Positions 27,910-36,264 are shown, numbered from the stretch's first letter. The stretch: DNA of 36,813 bases from Oscillospiraceae bacterium (GCA_020860205.1 JAJBUU010000005.1:1-36813); one strand, 5' to 3'. The notes: generated by a model not told the origin, from the sequence alone. A program made the numbers and translations.

Positions 27910-28845
27910 TTAAACCCGCTCCGCCACGCGCAGCACTGCGCTGCGCGCTCTTGGGTTCTCTGCGATCTCCTGTTCGGAGGGGAAAATCGGTTTTTTTGTC
28001 ACGCTCCGCAATGTCTGGCGGAAGCCGCAGACACACACGGGAAATTCCCGCGGGCAGGTGCAGCCATGCTCCCGTGCGGCAATCGCTGTTTTCACGATCC
28101 GGCTCTCCAGCGAGTGAAAGCAAATCACCGCAAGGCGTCCGCCGGGGTTCAAATAATCCGCCACGCACTCCATCAGCCGCTGGATGGAGGACAGCTCGTC
28201 GTTCACCGCGATGCGGATGGCCTGGAACGTGCGCTTGGCCGGGTGCTGTTTTTCCCGCAGTGCAGCGGCGGGCATCGCACGCTTTATCGTGTCCACCAGC
28301 TCCAGCGTCGTGTCGATCGGTGCGTCGGCGCGCCGACGCACAATGGCGGCGGCGATGCGGGACGCATAGCGTTCCTCTCCGTAAGTATAGAGTATCTCCC
28401 GCAGCTTCTCCTCCGGCCACTTGTTCACAACAAGCCACGCGGTCAAATCTTCGCCGGTGTCCATCCGCATATCCAGCGGCGCATCCGACATATAGGAAAA
28501 TCCGCGCTCTGCCGCGTCCAGCTGCGGCGAGGATACGCCCAGATCCAGCAGCACCCCGTCCACGGCGGGAACGCCCTGCTCCCGCAATATCTCAGGCAGC
28601 TCGCAAAAATTCCCGTGAACAAAGGTCACGCGCTCCGCATAAGGAGCCAGCCGCACACCTGCCCGCTCCAGCGCGGCAGCGTCCCGGTCTATCGCAATCA
28701 GCCGCCCTCCATCGGTCAGGCGCTGGACAATCTGTTCCGAATGCCCGCCGGAACCCAGCGTCCCGTCCACGTATATCCCATCCGAACGGATGTTCAGCGC
28801 TGCAATGCTCTCGGCAAGCAGCACAGGGGCATGACCAAATTCCAT
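27910..28845 (-). CDS. rsmH: 16S rRNA (cytosine(1402)-N(4))-methyltransferase
   Basis: MEFGHAPVLLAESI, YVDGTLGSGGHSEQI, GVLLDLGVSSPQLD, ICFHSLESRIVK, NPRARSAVLRVAERV. Confidence 0.97.
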   Translation of the reverse strand: MEFGHAPVLLAESIAALNIRSDGIYVDGTLGSGGHSEQIVQRLTDGGRLIAIDRDAAALERAGVRLAPYAERVTFVHGNFCELPEILREQGVPAVDGVLLDLGVSSPQLDAAERGFSYMSDAPLDMRMDTGEDLTAWLVVNKWPEEKLREILYTYGEERYASRIAAAIVRRRADAPIDTTLELVDTIKRAMPAAALREKQHPAKRTFQAIRIAVNDELSSIQRLMECVADYLNPGGRLAVICFHSLESRIVKTAIAAREHGCTCPREFPVCVCGFRQTLRSVTKKPIFPSEQEIAENPRARSAVLRVAERV

Positions 28846-29261
28846 CAAAACTCCAGCTCCTCCATTACAGCCGCGATATTCTCCGGCGTAGTTTCGATGG
28901 CATTCAGCTCGCTCCACGCCGCGCTGTCCCAAAACTCCGCATGATTGTTGCAGCCAACGACGGTCACGCTCTTGGTCAGTCCGGCAAAATCCCGCAGATT
29001 CTGCGGAATCAGGATGCGTCCCTGCGCGTCCAGCTCGCAGCGCGCGGCATAAGCGAAAAGCGGGCGCATTTTCCGCTGCTTGACATATGGCATCGCGTTG
29101 ACCTTGTCCGAAAAGACCTGCCAGCTTTCCGCGTTATAGGCGGAAAGACATTTATCCATAGAAAGGGTGACATAAAACACATCGCCCAGCTCATCACGCA
29201 GTCGCGCCGGGATGAAAAGTCTGCCCTTCGCATCCAGATTGTGCTGAAATTCGCCGGTCAT
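28845..29261 (-). CDS. mraZ: Transcriptional regulator/cell division protein MraZ
   Basis: MTGEFQHNLDAKGRLFIPARLRDELGD and second repeat ELDAQGRILIPQNLRDFAGL. Confidence 0.96.
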   Translation of the reverse strand: MTGEFQHNLDAKGRLFIPARLRDELGDVFYVTLSMDKCLSAYNAESWQVFSDKVNAMPYVKQRKMRPLFAYAARCELDAQGRILIPQNLRDFAGLTKSVTVVGCNNHAEFWDSAAWSELNAIETTPENIAAVMEELEF

Positions 29262-29328
29262 GACTTCTCACCTCCGCTCCCCCGCGTGTCCATTTCCGGT
29301 TTTTTTGCTCCACCATGATGGGGAAAAG

Positions 29329-29354
29329 CTACACTTCACTCCACTTTACCCCAC
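29329..29354 (-). promoter_or_regulatory. MraZ-binding repeat boxes upstream of mraZ
   Basis: Minus strand GTGGGGTAAA-GTGGAGTGAA-GTGTAG: three GTG-type boxes in exact 10-bp register, 3' of the promoter. Confidence 0.7.
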
Positions 29355-29365
29355 CGGGGACTTTT

Positions 29366-29394
29366 ATTATAGGCGGCGTTTTGGAAAATTGCAA
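29366..29394 (-). promoter_or_regulatory. Sigma-A promoter of the dcw (mraZ) operon
   Basis: Minus strand TTGCAA-N17-TATAAT. Confidence 0.65.
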
Positions 29395-29747
29395 GCTGTT
29401 TTTTTCGGGCGGATTTTTATTTTCCTTCCAGTTTTTTCCAATTCCTTTCAAAAAATCGGGCCGCTTCTTATATTTTGTGTTGTAAAAAATTTCTCACCAC
29501 AACATTTGGTGTAATATACAGAAAAAGATTGATTTTTTGTCGAAATTCTCTCTTTGCCCCGCCTCCCTGCCGCTGCGCGGTGGAACCGGGATAATTTGGT
29601 GTGCGTCTTTTCGTCCGGTTGCTGAAAGTTGCGCAAAAGCTGCAACGCGGTTGCGGAAGGTTGCCTGACTGGAACTGGTATTTCTTTATAATAAAAACAG
29701 AGATCAGGTCGCGGCTGATACGGAAACAGCGAACATTCTAAAAAATC

Positions 29748-30013
29748 ATGAAGAAAAAATATTCCATTTTTGTGTACTGGCCTGCATGAGCCTGTTTACA
29801 ACGGCTGTGTGTACCAACGGGCAAAACGAGCGCACCGAGGCGCTGCTGAATCGGGAAATCTCTGTCCGGTATCGCGGAGCCAAAGTCAGTATGCTGGACG
29901 AAACCTGAGGAACGGTTTACCCCATCTCCTATGAGGACACGACTTATCTTCCGATCCGCGCCATATCCGAAATGCCTGGCGCTGAAGTGGAAACGCTCGC
30001 ACTCAAACAATAA
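29748..30013 (+). pseudogene. Decayed copper amine oxidase N-terminal (stalk) domain protein
   Basis: MKKKYSIF then, after a frameshift, CVLACMSLFTTAVCTNGQNERTEALLNREISVRYRGAKVSMLDET*GTVYPISYEDTTYLPIRAISEMPGAEVE; in-frame TGA and early end; YPISY..TTYLPIRA core is recognisable. Confidence 0.65.
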
Positions 30014-30053
30014 AAAACCGGCGCGTTCTGTGAATGCAGAACGCGCCGGTTTT
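30014..30053. terminator. Bidirectional intrinsic terminator
   Basis: AAAACCGGCGCGTTCTG-TGAATG-CAGAACGCGCCGGTTTT perfect 17-bp stem flanked by A-run and T-run. Confidence 0.85.
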
Positions 30054-30059
30054 GTTTTA

Positions 30060-30720
30060 TTATTCTTTTGTTTTGCCGTGTGCGCCGCCGATCACGTCAT
30101 GCAGCCAGCCGAGCGCGTCGCGGAGCGAACCAAGACAGTCGATCAGGCCGCAGTCCACGGCCTCGCTCCCGGTGATGACCGTACCCATATCCGTGGCAAG
30201 CGCATCCGTCGCCAGCATATATTGCAGCAGCGCCTGCCGCGAAATGCGGGAGTGTCCGGTGATAAAACTGACGATGCGCTCCTGCATCTGCTCAAAATAG
30301 CGGTAAGTTTGCGGCGCGCCAAGCACCACGCCGCTCATGCGCACCGGATGCAGCGTAACGGCGGCGGAGGGCGTGATAAAGCTGCGCTGCGCCGCCACCG
30401 CGAGCGGCACGCCGATGGAGTGCCCGCCGCCCAAAATCAGCGAGGCAGTCGGTTTTGTCATGCCCGCGATCAGCTCCGCAATGCCAAGCCCCGCGTCCAC
30501 GTCGCCGCCCACGGTGTTCAGCAGCAGGAGGACGCCCCGTATCTCCGGCGACTCCTCGATTGCCGCCAGCAGCGGCATGACGTGCTCATACTTCGTGGTT
30601 TTTGTTTCGCTGTCAAGCTGCTGGTGACCCTCCACCTGCCCGATGAACGTGACGCAGTGAATCTCCCCCGCGCCGCTGCTCCCCAGCGTTTGCAGCTCCC
30701 TCTGTTCGTTCTCGTCCATC
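30060..30720 (-). CDS. ClpP-like serine protease / translocation-enhancing protein TepA-like
   Basis: LLLLNTVGGDVDAGLGIAELI, ILGGGHSIGVPLAVAAQRSFITPSAAVTLHPVRMSG; catalytic-type GGGHSIG and LHPVR motifs. Confidence 0.85.
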
Positions 30721-30879
30721 CCCAAAAACCTCCCCGCCTGCAAAGCGATTTGAACCTTGTGTAATACCGCACAATCCGAGCTGCGGCGGCTTGCGGATTT
30801 TGACGGCGCCCTTAGTCTTTGCAGGCAGGCAGGGATTTATGCACGGCGAACCGCGCAGATATTCCATATTGAAAAAGCA

Positions 30880-30914
30880 GACAGCCCCTGAATCGTTGTG
30901 ATTCAGGGGCTGCT
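30880..30914 (-). terminator. Terminator downstream of tRNA-Ser
   Basis: CAGCCCCTGAATC-gttgt-GATTCAGGGGCTG hairpin; minus-strand read continues TCTGCTTTTTC. Confidence 0.75.
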
Positions 30915-30918
30915 GTTC

Positions 30919-31009
30919 TGGCGGAGGAGAAGGGATTCGAACCCTTGCACCCCTCACGGAGCCTACGAGATTTCGAGTCACGCCTCTTAGACCACTTGAG
31001 TACTCCTCC
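30919..31009 (-). tRNA. tRNA-Ser (anticodon CGA)
   Basis: Minus strand GGAGGAGTACTCAAGTGGTCTAAGAGGCGTGACTCGAAATCTCG...GGGTTCGAATCCCTTCTCCTCCGCCA; long variable arm, encoded CCA. Confidence 0.92.
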
Positions 31010-31038
31010 ATATGCAGGCGGGAAACTGCCTGACATAT

Positions 31039-31068
31039 ATTATAGCACAATCGGGGGCGCGCCGTCAA
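31039..31068 (-). promoter_or_regulatory. Promoter of tRNA-Ser
   Basis: Minus strand TTGACG-N18-TATAAT. Confidence 0.65.
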
Positions 31069-31211
31069 TCCACTTATTTCACACTTTTTCTTTTTTGTGT
31101 TCATCGGTCAATGCCACAGCGCCCAAACTGGCAAAGATTGGCAAAAAGTTTGACGGTATATCCGAATACACGGTGCTTCTTAAAGCTCTGCCCGGCAAGG
31201 GCGGCGCTGTC

Positions 31212-31424
31212 TTAAACCTTGATGCGCTCGGCGATTTCTCTTCCCAACGCGACGCGCGTACCGCCGACCGAAACAACGACGCCGCCCCAGCAGGAATCCA
31301 GGACCTTGACCTCCGCCCCCTGCACCAGTCCCAACGCCTCCGTAAACATATGCTCCGGGTCGTCGAGAAAACACCACTTGATCGTTTGCCGTGTGTCCAC
31401 GGGCGCGGTACACAATGACAGCAT
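31212..31424 (-). CDS. Small FeoA-domain-like protein
   Basis: DPEHMFTEALGLVQGAEVKVLDSCWGGVVVSVGGTRVALGREIAERIKV matches the FeoA SH3-like pattern (LGLxxGxxVxV...VxVxGTRxALxxxxAxxI). Confidence 0.7.
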   Translation of the reverse strand: MLSLCTAPVDTRQTIKWCFLDDPEHMFTEALGLVQGAEVKVLDSCWGGVVVSVGGTRVALGREIAERIKV

Positions 31425-31495
31425 GAATAACGCCCTTCCTTTCTCCGACTTTCGCCATCCTATGACGCGCTCCCCTATTTTGTGCAGCTTTTTTC

Positions 31496-31524
31496 ATTAT
31501 ACACAGACAGCGGCGGAATTGCAA
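31496..31524 (-). promoter_or_regulatory. Promoter upstream of the FeoA-like gene
   Basis: Minus strand TTGCAA-N17-TATAAT. Confidence 0.55.
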
Positions 31525-31597
31525 GGTGCGGCCATACGACAGCTCCTTCCCATTCGGGTGCTACAAAAAAAAATTCGGAAAAAAAAAAGAAAAATGC

Positions 31598-31626
31598 TTG
31601 ACATTTCCGAAATCCGGTGCTATTAT
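31598..31626 (+). promoter_or_regulatory. Promoter of tRNA-Leu
   Basis: TTGACA-N17-TATTAT immediately upstream of the tRNA. Confidence 0.75.
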
Positions 31627-31643
31627 ACTCAAGCATTCCAAAT

Positions 31644-31731
31644 GCGCGAGTGGTGGAATTGGTAGACTCGCTGGCTTCAGGTGCCAGTGCTCATTCCGGG
31701 CGTGCGGGTTCGACTCCCGCCTCGCGCACCA
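31644..31731 (+). tRNA. tRNA-Leu (anticodon CAG)
   Basis: GCGCGAGTGGTGGAATTGGTAGACTCGCTGGCTTCAGGTGCCAG...GCGGGTTCGACTCCCGCCTCGCGCACCA. Confidence 0.95.
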
Positions 31732-31732
31732 A

Positions 31733-31772
31733 GTGGAGAAACCCAAACAGGTTTCTCCACTTTTTTATTTTT
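31733..31772 (+). terminator. Terminator downstream of tRNA-Leu
   Basis: GTGGAGAAACC-caaaca-GGTTTCTCCAC followed by TTTTTTATTTTT. Confidence 0.85.
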
Positions 31773-32081
31773 GAACCGCTTCCCTGTCCGGCGCCGGAAT
31801 AACATCGTATTTTTTCTGATCTCCACAAACTTCCTTTCCAAGCAAGATATGCGTGTACTGCGACCATCCTCACGTTCTGCGCTATACTGCTTATTTTTCC
31901 TTTTTGATATGATTTGATATGAAATCGCCCCCTTAGTATAGTCTTGATTACTTTTCGTTTTTTCGAGTGTCTGCTCCAAGGGGACTATATCAGCAAAAAG
32001 CTCCGCACGCCATTTCCTGCTTTTGGCGGTAAAGCGGTTTCGCAGCACCACACAAAAAAGCGTTTTTTGAAAAATTGCCGG

Positions 32082-32109
32082 TTGAAATTTGCGCGAAAAG
32101 ATATATAAT
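32082..32109 (+). promoter_or_regulatory. Promoter upstream of the DUF1858 gene
   Basis: TTGAAA-N16-TATAAT. Confidence 0.6.
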
Positions 32110-32213
32110 AGAGACGTAAGCGTCAAGGCAACGCCGCGCAAATGCGTCTGAGGCGGTGTTAAAAGAACGCAGACAGATTTTTAATTCAACCCGATTCAGG
32201 AGGTCAAGCTGCA

Positions 32214-32426
32214 ATGTACGAAGTCACAAAGGACACGATTATTTCCGAGGTCATGCTGAATGCGCCGGATACCGCGCCGATGTTCCAGGCCATCGGGATG
32301 CACTGTCTTGGCTGCGCAATGGCGACTGGCGAGAGCGTCGCAGAAGCCTGCGCTGTCCACGGTGTAGACGCGGATGCATTCCTTTCCGAGCTGAACGCAT
32401 TTATTGCAACGCAGGAAGCGAAGTGA
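32214..32426 (+). CDS. DUF1858 domain-containing protein (hybrid-cluster-associated redox disulfide domain)
   Basis: MYEVTKDTIISEVMLNAPDTAPMFQAIGMHCLGCAMATGESVAEACAVHGVDADAFLSELN; CLGC motif; AGGAGG RBS. Confidence 0.9.
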   Translation: MYEVTKDTIISEVMLNAPDTAPMFQAIGMHCLGCAMATGESVAEACAVHGVDADAFLSELNAFIATQEAK

Positions 32427-32623
32427 CAGACGTTCGGAGCGCCGCTCCGAGCATTCCGTTCAGGGGACTTTTTCCCAAAAGTCCCCCTGGAAATCCACGT
32501 GGCCGCTCCACCATTCAAAGAATGGTGTGCGCTGCCCGGTACGATATCCCGGTTCCGCAGGAAACCGCATATTTTTGTCTCGCACATGGGTGTGAGGATG
32601 TTTCGATAAGGAGCGTTGGCAGC

Positions 32624-33319
32624 ATGAGCATCCGCCTATCCCCCCGCTTGCAATGCATTGCAGACTATGTGCCGCAGGGCAGCACAGTCATCGACGTTGG
32701 GACGGATCATGCATATGTCCCCATTTGGCTATTGCAGAGCGGGCGGTGCAGCCATGCGTTTGCTTCGGACGTGCGCCCCGGCCCGCTGCAAAACGCTGCG
32801 GCAGACGCGGAAAAAGCCGGGGTCGGCGCGCAGTTGAAGCTGCTGCTTTGCGACGGACTTTCCCTCTGTCCGCCTGATGCGGTGGACACGGTCATTATGG
32901 CCGGATTGGGTGGAGAGACGATTCAGCGCATCCTGCAGGATGCGCCGTGGGCAGCGGAAAAACGGCTGATTTTGCAGCCGCAAACCAAGCAGGACGAGCT
33001 TCGCCGCTATCTATCCGCCAATCGGCTCGCCATTGCGGACGCAGCGCTGGCTTATGACACGGGTCGTCTTTATCTGGTCTGGCTGGTTTCCACCGGGGAG
33101 ATGGACGGAGACAGCACGCTCGACGCTGCGTTGCTGCAAAAGCGCGACCCGCTGCTGCGCCCTTACATTGAAGAACAACTGAAACGCCGCGGTCAACGGC
33201 TGCGCGGCATGGAGGCCGCGCGTGTGCCGGACACGGCGGGAATCACGACGCTGCGGGGCGAGATCGCCGCGCTGCGGGCGACATATGCGGAGGTGCAGAC
33301 ATGGCAGAGTTCACAATAG
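32624..33319 (+). CDS. trmK: tRNA (adenine(22)-N(1))-methyltransferase TrmK
   Basis: MSIRLSPRLQCIADYVPQGSTVIDVGTDHAYVPIWLLQ, VIMAGLGGETIQRIL, LILQPQTKQDELRRYL; ORF 32156..33319 over-extends upstream. Confidence 0.92.
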   Translation: MSIRLSPRLQCIADYVPQGSTVIDVGTDHAYVPIWLLQSGRCSHAFASDVRPGPLQNAAADAEKAGVGAQLKLLLCDGLSLCPPDAVDTVIMAGLGGETIQRILQDAPWAAEKRLILQPQTKQDELRRYLSANRLAIADAALAYDTGRLYLVWLVSTGEMDGDSTLDAALLQKRDPLLRPYIEEQLKRRGQRLRGMEAARVPDTAGITTLRGEIAALRATYAEVQTWQSSQ

Positions 33320-34101
33320 CGCAGGTTCGGGACGCGCTGAATGCGGCGGTTCCGTTTTCCATGCAGATGGACTTTGATAATGTGGGGCTGTTGTGCGGCT
33401 TTCCGGACGCGACTGTCACGCGGGCGCTCGTTGCGTTGGACATCACGGACGCAGTGATCGAGGAAGCCGTTTCCGGTGGCGCGGAGCTGATCGTTTCCCA
33501 CCATCCGCTGATTTTCCACGCGCTCAAGCGCGTAACGGCGGACGATGACCGCGGACGCAAGCTCATTCGTATGCTTCGCAGCGGCATTTCCGCGATTTGT
33601 CTGCATACAAATCTGGATGCGGCGCGCGGCGGCGTGAACGACCTGCTGATGACCGCGCTGGGCGGGCGTGTGAGCGGGCTGCTTGCGCCACACGGAACGC
33701 TGCCGGATGGCACGCCTTACGGCATCACGCGGCTGGGTGAGCTGCCGGAGCCGCTGCAACTGTCGGACTTTCTTGCGCATATCAAACGGTCATTGGGCTG
33801 TCCGGGGCTGCGTTATGTTGCCGGAACGCGCCCGGTACGCCATCTCGCCTGCTGCGGCGGCGCGGGCGGCGGGGATTTGGAACAGGTGTTCGCCGCCGGG
33901 TGTGATACTTATGTGACCGCCGATTTGAAATATGACCATTTCCTCTGGGCAAAAGAGGCCGGTCTGAATCTGATCGACGCAGGACATTTTTGCACGGAAA
34001 ATGTGGTCGTGCCGCATCTGCGCGACCTCTTAATGACGCACTTTCCCGCGTTGGATGTGCGTATTTCCGCTGTCCACGGTTCGACGATTCGCTGGTTCTA
34101 A
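33301..34101 (+). CDS. Nif3-like dinuclear metal center protein
   Basis: MQMDFDNVGLLCGFPDATVTRALVALDIT, LIVSHHPLIFHALKRVT, LHTNLDAARGGVND, GHFCTENVVVPHLRDLL; standard trmK partner. Confidence 0.94.
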   Translation: MAEFTIAQVRDALNAAVPFSMQMDFDNVGLLCGFPDATVTRALVALDITDAVIEEAVSGGAELIVSHHPLIFHALKRVTADDDRGRKLIRMLRSGISAICLHTNLDAARGGVNDLLMTALGGRVSGLLAPHGTLPDGTPYGITRLGELPEPLQLSDFLAHIKRSLGCPGLRYVAGTRPVRHLACCGGAGGGDLEQVFAAGCDTYVTADLKYDHFLWAKEAGLNLIDAGHFCTENVVVPHLRDLLMTHFPALDVRISAVHGSTIRWF

Positions 34102-34212
34102 TCATCGACGGCATTGGAACAGCTTGACGAAAGCAGATTTCTGTGTTAAAGTGTCTTTGGCGGTTGATAATATCTCCCCTGCGTGCAAGGGGTTCCGCAA
34201 ATCATTGCATAC

Positions 34213-34289
34213 GTCTGCGTAGCTCAGTTGGATAGAGCGACCGCCTCCTAAGCGGTAGGTCGGGTGTTCGAGTCACCTCGCGGACGCCA
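34213..34289 (+). tRNA. tRNA-Arg (anticodon CCT)
   Basis: GTCTGCGTAGCTCAGTTGGATAGAGCGACCGCCTCCTAAGCGGTAGGTCGGGTGTTCGAGTCACCTCGCGGACGCCA. Confidence 0.94.
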
Positions 34290-34299
34290 GCTAACAACG

Positions 34300-34338
34300 C
34301 CGAAAGCCTTGTTTTTCAAGGCTTTCGGCTTTCTTTTT
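34300..34338 (+). terminator. Terminator downstream of tRNA-Arg
   Basis: CCGAAAGCCTTG-ttttt-CAAGGCTTTCGG followed by CTTTCTTTTTG. Confidence 0.75.
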
Positions 34339-34369
34339 GCCTTGCAATAAAAAAGTGATCAAGTTTTTT

Positions 34370-34570
34370 GCTAATAAAATCTGCTAATAAATTTCCGTGC
34401 CACAGCCCTTCATGGGAAAAGGTGAACCTTTGGAGCGGACACTTTTCAGCGGCCAATTTGCTAATTGGCGATCTCGAAATCGGCTTTTTTTCGGGCCGTT
34501 TGGAGGAGATTTGCTAATAAGGCTTTTTGACCACTGAATCGTGCTGCTAATAAAATGCTCACGAATTAGC
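34370..34570. repeat. Iterated GCTAATAA motifs between tRNA-Arg and the integrase
   Basis: GCTAATAA at 34370, 34383, 34513, 34546; GCTAATT at 34460; inverted AATTAGC at 34564. Confidence 0.6.
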
Positions 34571-35985
34571 AAGCTGGACGGACTTAAGGACTTGCGCCAA
34601 CAGTTCCGGGTTGCTGGTCAGAAGCGATGCAAGCGCGTTTGCATCTAAAGTCGGAGTAGCGGGAGCCTTGTTTTCCTCCGGAACAGGCTTCGGTTCGATG
34701 GGATCAATGTTGCCTGCGTTATGATAGAAGCGTTCTTCCATCTGGGAAGCAATCGAGCGCCTGTCTTCATCAAGAATATGAGCATAACGCTTTGTTACCA
34801 TATCCGGCGTACTCCATCCTCCATCGCCCTGAACAGCCTTCAGATCACCGTTGGACAGGCGGAGCTTTACGCCTGCGCTGGTGTGACGGATGCTGTGGAA
34901 AACGATGTCGCTCACATCAATTTCTGGGTCATTCATGGCGGTGAGAATATCCTTGAAGCGCTTGTTCAGATGCTCCGTCATGATGGGCCTTCCGTTTGCC
35001 TGGCAGATCACAAGGCCATAATCCATATAGCCGTCGTCTCCCAGCCAACCTTGAGCTTATCCTGGAGCTTCCTCAACGTCTGCAACTTCTGAATAACCGT
35101 TTCCGGGATGTAGACATTGCGGATGCTTCCCTCGGTCTTAGGCTGCTTGAGAACGATCATCGTCCTGGTGCCGGGGTAAAGATTCGGGAAACGGTACATC
35201 ACATCCATCTTTGCCAGGGTGTCAGCCAGCTTGCGGTCAACCCGGTCAATAACCCTGTCAATATAGAGCGTCCGTTCAGCAAAGTTGATGCGGTCCCACT
35301 GGACGCCGCCAACCTCGCCACCACGCATACTGCAAGCAAAGGCCAGCTGAATAGCGCAGTGCATCATGTAGTAGTCGTAGATTTCAGGCCGGTCAGTAAA
35401 GTCCAGCACCTTGAAAAGCTGCTCCGGCGTTAATGCCGAACGCTTTTTCTCCTTATGCTCCGGAAGGGTTGCATTTAAGAACGGGTTCTTAGCGATGTAC
35501 TCCCACTTCACGGCCTGATTGAAGGCGCAACGGAGAACCTTGTGGATGTCGTGAATGGTTGAAGCCGTGATGTGTTCACGCTTCGGCTTTCCTACGTTCA
35601 CAGCCGGTTCCGCCTCGAACAGCAGGAAGTGATAGTAGTCGTCTACACTCTTGGTACGGATATTGCGGAGCTTTTTGTCGCCCAGGTAGGGATATACATA
35701 GTTCTCCAGAAGTCCCATGTTCCCGTCATAGGTTGAAGCGACCCATTTCTTTTCACCGTATTTGGTGAGAAACTCAAGAAGAAAATCTTTCACCGTAATA
35801 TCGGTGCGGTCTACATGGATGTTCTGAGCCTCCTCATATTCCAGCTGCGCCTTACGGGACTTGGCGGCGTTGTAGCTAAGACCAGACTCCCAAATCTGGT
35901 GTTTTTCTTTGCCTTCTCCCTCGTAATATACGACAGAGTAGGTCTTTCCTCTTTTAATAATCGATGCCATTTGTTTATCCTCCAA
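34559..35985 (-). pseudogene. Frameshifted tyrosine-type site-specific integrase
   Basis: N-terminal part in ORF 35008..35985 (MASIIKRGKTYSVVYYEGEGKEKH...ACSMRGGEVGGVQWDRI) and catalytic C-terminal part in ORF 34559..35026 (HSIRHTSAGVKL...HILDEDR); joined by a -1 shift near 35035-35041. Confidence 0.85.
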
Positions 35986-36202
35986 TATGATCGCATTGAT
36001 CTAACCAGTAGTCAAAAGAGGACTTGGAAACTCTGATTGTCCTTCCGACGCGAATGACGCGAAAGCAGCCGGAATTGCATAGCTCATACGCTTTTCTTCG
36101 ACTGATACCAAGAAGTTCTCGGACTTCCTCAACGGAATACGTCCTCTTTCCTACGCTTTCGGTAGTAAGCTGTCCGATTGTGAAAACCTCCCTTCTGCGC
36201 AA
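35975..36202 (-). CDS. Excisionase-family helix-turn-helix DNA-binding protein
   Basis: YSVEEVRELLGISRRKAYELCNSGCFRVIRVGRTIRVSKSSFDYWLDQC, typical MerR-like excisionase fold; start codon uncertain. Confidence 0.85.
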   Translation of the reverse strand: MRRREVFTIGQLTTESVGKRTYSVEEVRELLGISRRKAYELCNSGCFRVIRVGRTIRVSKSSFDYWLDQCDHIGG

Positions 36203-36207
36203 TCGGA

Positions 36208-36264
36208 TCTACGGCATCGCTTATCATGTAATGCACTTACATTATAGGAGAGCAATGCCGTAGA
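36208..36264. repeat. Inverted repeat enclosing the -10 of the excisionase promoter
   Basis: TCTACGGCATCGCT (36208-36221) versus AGCAATGCCGTAGA (36251-36264), 13/14 complementary, with an inner TGTAA-TGCAC-TTACA dyad. Confidence 0.75.

Noticed and set aside
27310-29318. Long plus-strand ORFs (544 and 509 aa) opposite ftsL, rsmH and mraZ
   Set aside because: High-GC antisense frames; the minus-strand genes have unmistakable conserved motifs.
31772-31870. Minus-strand fragment QYTHILLGKEVCGDQKKYDVIPAPDREAVQK* next to the tRNA-Leu terminator
   Set aside because: Looks peptide-like, but about 33 codons with an upstream in-frame stop and no recognisable family; too short to support a pseudogene call.
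31561-32141. Minus-strand ORFs reading ARRESNPHARNEHW and GARGGSRTRTPGMS
   Set aside because: These are the well-known spurious antisense translations of a tRNA-Leu gene; no independent coding support.
32156-32623. N-terminal extension of the 387-aa ORF containing trmK
   Set aside because: Overlaps the DUF1858 gene in another frame and the palindrome cluster; the TrmK family starts at MSIRLSPRLQ.
35015-35045. Programmed -1 frameshifting in the integrase
   Set aside because: No X-XXY-YYZ slippery heptamer evident at the junction; a one-base deletion or base-call error is simpler.
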